Shown here: piece after piece, positions 10,532 to 27,669 of the stretch
Position numbering within the stretch: position 1 is the first letter of the stretch
Layout of the letters: each line of letters opens with the position of its first letter
Assembly: GCA_009801015.1 (NCBI GenBank)
Contig: VHZZ01008749.1
Span: 35,023 to 62,691 of the forward strand
Length of the DNA: 27,669 nt
Source: Silene noctiflora
Lineage: Eukaryota > Streptophyta > Magnoliopsida > Caryophyllales > Caryophyllaceae
Direction of reading: 5' to 3'
Program-made: the position numbers and the translations under genes
The notes under the pieces: generated by a model
Told to the model about the DNA's origin: nothing
Databases searched by the model: none
What the model saw: only the letters and a program-made list of their open reading frames with translations

Positions 10532-12062
10532 AGCTGTGTACATTCTCTCTATCTTATTAAACCTGATTTTCCTCCTGTCATTTGCCGTTTATTATATACT
10601 CCATGAGATTGTGATTGAGTATAGCTCAAAATCATTGCTGAGTTCATTTAGGATTGTATACACTTTCTTGTCCATTGAATATTTTCTGGATAGTAATTCC
10701 ATTATGATTTTCAATGCCAACAGAGCTTAAGATTTACTTTGCACTTTCTTTGAATTTTGTGATATGGATGAAAGGAAAATGTCTCTCAAAGCTGTCTGCT
10801 CTTCATATTCATATATAATGAAATAGTAGGCGATTCGTGGAATTATTGGTCCAACTTTCGTTCTAACCTTCTTAAATAGTCATAGGTGGGAATATTCGAG
10901 TCACTGTTGTAATGTTGTTGCTATAGTAATTATATTACTATATTGCTGATTAGATTCTAGATATTGTGACAATCTGCCAATGGTTTGCAGTCCATTAAAT
11001 GCTGCGTTAAGGAATAGAGAGATGAGCAAGAGCAGAAGATAATGATATGCTTCAATCTACACTGTTTTAGATTAGTGGTGGATAATTCTTAGATCCGCTG
11101 GATATCATTTGTCGCATCTCTAACTTATGTCTAGTTTGTTAGTTTGAGCAAGTGTTTATCTTCAGTGATCCTTTGTTAGTTTCACATCTCTATTTGATGT
11201 TCCACTGGACTGAGATAGCGTCATAGATACAACCTGATCCCCCACACCATTTCTTCCCTTATAGCCGAAATTTGCTGTGTTCCGATTATTCACTAATGTG
11301 CCTAACTTTTCTCATTTTCTGTAGTTAAGAATATTGGCTTGTGTCTTACTCCGTATTTGATAGTTAAGCAAAAGAGCAAAGCACAAAAATTCTTTGGGGG
11401 TAAGCTGATAAAGTACAAAAACAGAGAATTGGAGGGTTCTTTTACTCTATTTTTTTCTACATTAAAATTTGTTCGTTTGGCAACTTACGTGGAGCTGACG
11501 ATTCGTTTTCTTTGGCTTCCGACTCTTAAATAAAGCAACAGCGCTTATTAGATTGTCTGCCTTTTCTATATTATGGAGTCATTTGGAAGCATATCCTTTG
11601 TGTTTTCAAACAAAGGGTCATGATGTGACATCTGACCCCTCTTACATCGCTTTAGGCAGGACCGCAGGAGCCTTGATGTGCGGTGGCAACTTACAGTAAC
11701 AGAGTCTTGCAGTGTGATGATGTTCAGATTCTTTTATAAACTCATTTACTATTTCCGGACAAACCTATTATTACTATAAGGTTGTTAAGGTGGGTCAGGA
11801 TATGATTGCCTGCAGGAGAATAAGACCATCACTTGTTGGTACCGAATATACTTCATAAATGAAGTGCCAAATTGAAGGTAACATTGTACTACAAAGGAAT
11901 AACATATAGAATCTATTATAAATATTTCTGAAGAAACCCTGCTTCGGAGAGAATCTAGTTCTTCTCTCCGAAAAATTGTTTATAACTTTCATTTTTGAAA
12001 TTTAAGTTTTCTGAAGTGATGCTTCCGTCTCTGCTGGTTGATGCGCTGGAATGTAGTTTTAG
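10532..12062. other. Intergenic region between convergent psb28 and SDD1
   Basis: It contains the 3' untranslated regions of psb28 (plus) and SDD1 (minus), which point at each other. There is no supportable gene. One stretch at about 11555-11697 has less AT-rich, coding-like composition and an open frame ending in TAA, but no recognisable domain. The remainder is AT-rich without clear repeats. Confidence 0.5.
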
Positions 12063-14384
12063 TTAAGACTTCTTGTTTACCCAGGACACGGTAATTGGGC
12101 TTCTAACCCTGTAAAGGTTCCGATGAGAGTGCACCCAAACCAACTCTCCTTGAACGAAACCGACTGGCTTTGTCACCTCTCGTTTCTTGGCTATAATGTA
12201 GACTCTATAGCCCAAGGTTTGCTTAATACTTTGAAAGACCAACCTCTTTGGTTTAACGACAATTTTGACTCCTGTAGGTGCCTTGACTTCCACCGAGTAG
12301 ATGGAATTCGGCCTGCCCACATTTGTTAACTGCCTATTAATGACCTTCACAGTCTCTGTGCCCCTGAAAATGACAGAAATAGAAGGGTAGTTGAGACTAA
12401 AACTCTTGTGTAGTAAGTCACTGCAGCTAATGTTTCTGTGGGTAATTGTAAAAATGTCGGATCTTGAATATCGAAGAGAGCAAAGATGTGTGATGTAGTC
12501 TTCTGGTAGAATATCATATACTAACCCGGGATCAACTGCTTTTCCGGGATTTATGTGCCCTGAACCCATGGCAAAATAATCTGCCGGAACTTTCCCATCC
12601 ATGATCTTCTTTCCATAATTGTCGGTCACGTCTGCTGTAGTGATAAGTGCAGACTTAACCATAGCTGGAGACCAATCTGGGTGAGCAGAATGAATAAGTG
12701 CAGCAATGCCGCTCACATGGGGACATGCCATGGAAGTTCCTGACATGACAGTAAAGTTAACTCTTCTAGAATCTTCCAGAAGGCCTGTGGGACCCAAGTT
12801 CTGAGGCCAGGCAGCTATGATATTGACACCTGGCGCAATCACATCGGGTTTGAGGATGGCAGGGTTGTTTAAGCTCGGTCCTCGAGATGAGAATTGTGCT
12901 ACACCTGGTGCTCGGGATCTTTGTATGGTGGTTCCTGCAAAGTGAATTTTTGCAGTTGGTCTAATTGTGGAGTTAATGTAGCTCTTTAGTTGTTCTGCCT
13001 CTGAAAATCCAACAAGGGAAGCTGGCAAGACATGAGCATCTACTGAATCTTCTTCGAGATTTATGTCGGTATTTGCTAATATCATTGCAGCTCCTCCTGC
13101 TTTTTTCACAACCTCCCCTTTCTCTGCCCTTCCGTTCACTCCTCGATCACATACCACCATTTTCCCGGCAACCTGAGTCTGAGAAAGAGAACCTTCAAGA
13201 CAAAACTGGCTACCTTGGTCACCTCCGGTTATATAGACCAACTCTAGCTCTCTATTTGCCTCTGGAAAGTGTGTTCCTGGGAACATAGACTCTCCATAGA
13301 GATATTTTCCAGTTCCTAGTCTGACAAAAGCCGGAAATCTTCTATCAAGGGTGCTTGCTCCTACTGTAGTGATCCATGGAGCCTCGTTTGCCACTGTATT
13401 CCTAAAGGGGCCGTTGTTTCCAGCTGCACAGATGACTGAGATGCCGTTCTTGGCAGCATGAAAGCTACCAATTGCGACAGTGTCGTCATAAAATGGAACA
13501 GGAAAGCCGCCCAAGGACAGCGAGAGGACATCGACACCGTCTCTTATTGCGACATCCATTGCTGCTAGGATGTCAGAGCTGTAACATCCATTAAACCAGC
13601 AGACCTTATAGATGGCAATGTGGGCTCCGGGGGCCATCCCTCGGGCCTCTCCAGCCCCGTTACCAAGCACACTCGCCATCAGGACAGGTGATCCACCGGC
13701 TGTCGATGAAGTATGGGTCCCATGACCTGATGAGTCGCGAGCAGACACGTACTCGGGGTTAGTCTCTAGCGATATTGAGTTAGCCACATGATGACCCTTT
13801 ATAAAAAACCTAGCCCCAATGAGTTTTTTATTGCAACTCGAAGAGTTGAAGTTCTGCCCTTCTTGACAGACACCTCTCCATTTTTCGGGAGGTGGCGGCA
13901 TGCCATCATCACTGAAACTCGGGCTCTCCGGCCAAACCCCAGTGTCAAGAACACCAATGATCGCACCCTTTCCAAAGGCGGTCCTAGACCATGCCCCGAC
14001 TTTCGGAGCATCAAGTCCTAGGAACTTGTAGGAGTAAGTAGTATGCACCTCAAGCTTTCTATCAGGTCTAATAGCTATAACATCATGCAAACTCCTGAGA
14101 GAGTCGACCTCAGACTCCGACAGAACAGCTGCAAACCCTTCCAAAGCTGAATTATACGAGTAAAGAAGGCGAGATGAAATCTCATCTTGGTCGGACGACA
14201 AAGTCCGGTCAAGAAAAGATCGGTGCCAATGAAGTTTTGACGGGAATGACGAGATAGTTTTGTCGTGTGGGTTTAATTGGACAATGTACGTTTGTAAGGA
14301 TGACTGCGCATCAAGAAAACCCGAAGAGAAAAGAATAGTTGCGAAAAAAAGGAGTGTTCGGGAATTCAAAAATGTCGATGCCAT
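12063..14384 (-). CDS. SDD1: Subtilisin-like serine protease SBT1.2, SDD1 orthologue, intronless
   Basis: Single exon, 773 residues from the first true ATG (14382-14384); four more codons upstream begin with TTG and are not used. A hydrophobic signal peptide covers about residues 1-26. An I9 inhibitor propeptide follows (TYIVQL to about 110). The S8 catalytic residues are present: D147 in GVLDTGVWPES, H221 in SGHGTH, oxyanion N323 in CAAGNNGP and S551 in SGTSMACPH. A protease-associated insert lies at about 365-470 and a C-terminal Fn3-like domain at about 665-773. The GFPVPFYDDT, WPQNLGPTGL and SRRVNFTVMSG segments match Arabidopsis SDD1 (775 residues) far better than a generic SBT1. SDD1 is a secreted protease that limits stomatal density through the EPF/TMM/ERECTA pathway. 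Like many subtilases it lacks introns. It lies about 1.3 kb downstream of ABCC5 on the same strand. Confidence 0.92.
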   Translation of the reverse strand: MASTFLNSRTLLFFATILFSSGFLDAQSSLQTYIVQLNPHDKTISSFPSKLHWHRSFLDRTLSSDQDEISSRLLYSYNSALEGFAAVLSESEVDSLRSLHDVIAIRPDRKLEVHTTYSYKFLGLDAPKVGAWSRTAFGKGAIIGVLDTGVWPESPSFSDDGMPPPPEKWRGVCQEGQNFNSSSCNKKLIGARFFIKGHHVANSISLETNPEYVSARDSSGHGTHTSSTAGGSPVLMASVLGNGAGEARGMAPGAHIAIYKVCWFNGCYSSDILAAMDVAIRDGVDVLSLSLGGFPVPFYDDTVAIGSFHAAKNGISVICAAGNNGPFRNTVANEAPWITTVGASTLDRRFPAFVRLGTGKYLYGESMFPGTHFPEANRELELVYITGGDQGSQFCLEGSLSQTQVAGKMVVCDRGVNGRAEKGEVVKKAGGAAMILANTDINLEEDSVDAHVLPASLVGFSEAEQLKSYINSTIRPTAKIHFAGTTIQRSRAPGVAQFSSRGPSLNNPAILKPDVIAPGVNIIAAWPQNLGPTGLLEDSRRVNFTVMSGTSMACPHVSGIAALIHSAHPDWSPAMVKSALITTADVTDNYGKKIMDGKVPADYFAMGSGHINPGKAVDPGLVYDILPEDYITHLCSLRYSRSDIFTITHRNISCSDLLHKSFSLNYPSISVIFRGTETVKVINRQLTNVGRPNSIYSVEVKAPTGVKIVVKPKRLVFQSIKQTLGYRVYIIAKKREVTKPVGFVQGELVWVHSHRNLYRVRSPITVSWVNKKS

Positions 14385-15723
14385 TTTCGAGTTCAAGTTT
14401 ATGATAGATAATGGTTTTCGAGTTCATGGTGAAATCGTTGGGGGTATAAGAAGGGGAATGCTGAGAATTCAAATGTTGAGTGTTGTTGCTCAGAAAAGAA
14501 TGTGAAACCCGTGAAATAAGAAGAGCTCTTCCTCACGAGGATCTTTGGAGGAGCTGAGAAACTCAGAATTTTGAGTATTTCACGAGATATTATGGCTTCC
14601 TTTAATTCTTGCATGCACAACAATTATTTTATTAATTAACACCATTTGACAATAATTATAAACTAAGCAGAAAAATTCTACAAGTAACACATATCGGAAC
14701 ATATATCGGAATGCACGAGATTTTAATTTTAATTCTTTGGGTAGGGACTGTAGGGTGTACAATGACGTGATACACCTAAGAATATCTCAATTAAGCATTC
14801 TAGTGCACACGAAAAGCCGGGTGATGTCATCAAGAGACTACGATACTTTTTAAATCGAGTACTTTTTAGAACTTTAATTTAAAAACCAAGATTTAAGAGT
14901 ACGATTTCTACAAATTAAATGCGGTGAAAACGATATTCTTAATAAAAGGAGTATTGCAGGTCCACAAAGTATAATTGCTGGTCTGGAATTTTCATAAATT
15001 TGAGATTTGAAGGAGGATTGAATTTTGAGATGAAAATTCCTGGTGACAATAAATGAGACAACGCAAGTACTAGTGTACTAGTGTACTCTTTGTCAACGGT
15101 GAACTGTTCTTAAATATTTTGATGCTTTAAATTCAGACGCTCTATCAAGGCTTCTGCACTTCTGCATGGCTCCTCACTGCACGTGCGGCTTGTGCCCCTC
15201 TCTCAGCTAGCTCCCTCATTTCAACCTCCATTCTGTGTTTTGTTTCATCTACCTATTTTACCCGTTTTACTATTATTTAAGATCGATATATCCGTCTTAA
15301 AAAGAAAATTATGCATTATATATGAAAACTGGACGATAAATAAAATAACAAGAGAAATTAACAAAATCATGATTAGTCAGCATTTTTTTACAGGATGTTT
15401 GAATGACATAGGGTATCTATCTAGAGGCCTTTCTACACATTTCTACTACAGGTCTCATGGATTAAGGTCGGAAATAAGTCGGATACCCCATCCAAAGGGC
15501 CGTCCCTTATTGATCTTGGATCAACATCTTCCATCAAATTTAAGCAGAAAACCCTCTGTTTAATCCCCATAAACGTTCAAACGATCCCAGAGCCTTACGT
15601 GGGAATGCGGAGTGTCACTTGTTCATTGGCCGAGAGCAGCTGCTTCAGTTTCTTTCAGGCATGGCGCAGAATGGTATGGATCGGGTTCCATATTGGCACG
15701 GAGTTTGTTTGTACCCTCTGAGA
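14385..15723. other. Intergenic region between ABCC5 3' end and SDD1 5' end
   Basis: This holds the SDD1 promoter and leader (read right to left) and the ABCC5 3' untranslated region. TGACGTGA at about 14764 lies inside a small inverted repeat GGTGTA/TACACC, and TGATGTCATCA lies at about 14821; both resemble bZIP sites but are unproven. A solo copy of a palindromic MITE module lies at 15276-15300. No gene is supported. Confidence 0.45.
15276..15300. repeat. Solo palindromic MITE module (TTTAAGA...TCTTAAA)
   Basis: This 25-base palindrome with a GATAT centre and a CCGTCTTAA half-site matches the two terminal modules of the MITE at 17882-18022. It is probably the end of a decayed relative. Confidence 0.45.
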
Positions 15724-25631
<9,908 letters not shown>

Positions 25632-27627
25632 CACCAAGACAACAGTAGGTTCTTTTTAAGTAATCAAACTGTGATTATACCCGAATTCGATAAACCCGAA
25701 AACAAGATCAAAATGAAGAAGGAATACTAATAGGGATCAAAATGACAGCTTAATATGTCAAGAGATATACACCATCTGGATTCTGGACTGAACTAAGGTC
25801 AGAGAAAAGGAGACAGCTCATACAAAATTAGAAACCCAAAGCAAAGTGTAAAAGTAACACATTGCACATGAAAACAAAACAACAACTATATTGTTGTTAT
25901 GTTATCATCACATAGTAAACATCTCCACCAGAAGCTAAAATCACTCCATATCATATAAAACCAACCTCATATTTTGTCACAATTTGAACCTAGAATTTTA
26001 TTTTAAATGAAAATTTTGAAAATCTAGAAAATACCCATGAAAGAAATTCCAAAAATCTGACCTGGGTTTATCTTCAATCAATGTTTAACCCCACAAAAAT
26101 TAAAAAAATACAATCAAAGTTGTCTTTTTCTGTGTTTAATTAGCTGCTAAAAAGAGAGAAAAATTGAAAGAGAGATATTTTTGTTGTGTTTTTTCACCAA
26201 AATTTGTCAAAAATTTAAGGTTTGTTGTAGAATAGAATTAAAATTGGTAGTGTCTTTGGTATCACCGCCGTTGTGTTTATGTATTGTGTGCCGTGTTTTG
26301 ATCGATCTTGGCATGACAGAAGAGACACACAATATACACAGGTTTTTGGTGTTTTCTGGGTTTCAGACTCTTCTCTGCATTTGGTCTTTTATTTTTTTTC
26401 TGACAATCTTTAACCTTATTTTATAGTAGGCGATTTATGTCATTTCAGTGTGATCTACTAATATTGTACTAGTAGACCCACTTTGCTTTTGGAATTTTAT
26501 TAAATACAATTTAATACAAACCGTTTTTCTAATGCGTGTCATATGTTAAATTGTTAAATTTAGGTCGGCGAATAATTCGATTGTACTTGACTTGACACTT
26601 GAACTCATTCGAAAATTTATTGTTGCAAAAAAACATGAACCAAAAATAACCCGATCTGACTCAAACTCTTGAAAACCCGAAATTGAACTGATTCAACCCA
26701 AATCTGACTCGGTTGATCCGTTTATCAGGTCTAGTAGTCCCAGAGTCCCAGACATACATGATAAGAATCCATGCAAAGAAATATTTTTAATATTTTATAG
26801 TAAGAATTTGAAATATATATTTTGTTACCATTTTTGCAGAGGGAATTCAAAAATATTGCTTTATATGGTTTTTTATTATATGTTTTTAAGTTATCCGTTA
26901 AAAAAACCGAAAATACAAATGTGAATATGATTCGGGTCATGATGCGTGCACATGAATTATTGTGATGCTTTATGATTTATTAGTTAATGAGTTGTTAATT
27001 TGTTTGGTGTGTATTTAATTAGGAGGAGATATTTGGCTTTTTGTTTAACGCACACAAGGGAATATTGTTCTTCATTCTTACTTCTTGAATGTCTGCTTAA
27101 ATTGGCAATTAAGAAATTGTTACGCTTTAATTTTATGAGGGAATCATCTAGGTGTAAGATCACTTTTAATCCTCACCATTTACATGAGAATAAATATCCA
27201 AGAAATACGATTCTCTCCTTAAAAACTAACCTAAAGTCTTTAGAATTTTAGTTTTTTATTAGACAACATGTGTGATACTCTAATTGCTTTATGCAAAATT
27301 TCATTTGTGATTGACTCTTTTACATCATAATTGTAACGGATCTAAATGTAACTATTTTAATGAGAAAATGTGACCCATCTTTAATAGGTAACATTTTATG
27401 GCTGGTTATATTTTATCAAGTGATCACATTTGACATCGTCACAAGAAAGACCAACTGATATCTTTTAAGAGGTTTGCAAAGGTAGTCCATATTTTGGAGT
27501 TTGAGCAAAGTCTTAAGCAAATGATTTTTTATACACCAGATAAAGCAAGTCCAAAATGGATGTTCTATGTGATGTTTGCATTTGGAGCGTTGAAATAGAC
27601 TACTCTTAATAGAAGTTCACGGTTTTC

Positions 27628-27669
<42 letters not shown>
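25632..27669. other. ABCC5 promoter/5' leader and flanking intergenic DNA
   Basis: No gene is supported. Reading on the minus strand, a possible leader intron runs from a donor CCCAG|GTCAGA at 26062-26063 to an acceptor ATCACAG|TTTG at 25668-25669, placing the promoter beyond about 26150. A CCGA/GACTC-rich degenerate stretch lies at about 26640-26730. The window ends in an ATA microsatellite. Remaining reading frames are short, AT-rich and unconvincing. Confidence 0.45.
27628..27669. repeat. (ATA)n microsatellite, at least 14 units, cut by window end
   Basis: Perfect ATA trinucleotide repeats continue to the last base, so the full length is unknown. Confidence 0.95.

Noticed and set aside
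13788..14021. Antisense reading frames inside SDD1 (also 12123-12329, 13073-13288, 13799-14014 and 14260-14505)
   Set aside because: They are shadows of the intact protease frame and have no recognisable domains.
14385..14396. Four extra N-terminal residues of SDD1
   Set aside because: They start at TTG; the first ATG is at 14382-14384 and gives a normal signal peptide.
26640..26730. CCGA/GACTC-rich stretch, similar in flavour to 16020-16260
   Set aside because: Low-complexity degenerate words common in plant non-coding DNA; no element ends could be defined.

Overview
This is nuclear DNA from a flowering plant, most likely a eudicot. The genes are intron-rich with GT-AG junctions, intergenic DNA is AT-rich, and the mobile DNA consists of plant-type Stowaway MITEs, tRNA-derived SINEs and other short non-autonomous elements. 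The short palindromic elements built on TTAAGACGG half-sites suggest Caryophyllales to me, but that placement is tentative. There is no sign of bacterial, viral or organellar DNA.

Four genes can be supported, and each reads as intact after splicing by eye. (1) About 1977-7131, plus strand: BARD1/ROW1, a RING - extended PHD - tandem BRCT protein of 691 residues in 13 exons. (2) About 8918-10531, plus strand: nuclear-encoded plastid photosystem II assembly factor Psb28, 181 residues in 2 exons. (3) 12063-14384, minus strand: an intronless subtilase closely matching SDD1 (SBT1.2), 773 residues. (4) 15724-25631, minus strand: a full-length ABC transporter of subfamily C matching ABCC5/MRP5, 1529 residues in 11 exons. 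The last ABCC5 exon is short and lies behind a 682-base intron.

The rest is intergenic or intronic DNA. The psb28 neighbourhood holds four Stowaway-like elements, two of them inside its intron. BARD1 intron 3 holds a GGACAC-rich element with a 9-base target duplication. ABCC5 introns hold another Stowaway, a related GGACAC-type element, a palindromic MITE, a tRNA-derived SINE, a second SINE-like core and a C-rich/G-rich tract able to form a G-quadruplex in the pre-mRNA. Upstream of BARD1 is a palindromic E2F site, which fits an S-phase/DNA-repair gene.

BARD1, SDD1 and ABCC5 also lie close together on Arabidopsis chromosome 1 (At1g04020, At1g04110 and At1g04120 from memory), so the window appears to be a conserved gene block, with psb28 the odd member. 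SDD1 and ABCC5 both act in stomatal biology, in patterning and in guard-cell function respectively. I found no convincing new biological system. The most interesting signals are the conserved linkage, the E2F site, the intronic G-rich tract and the nested short transposons.
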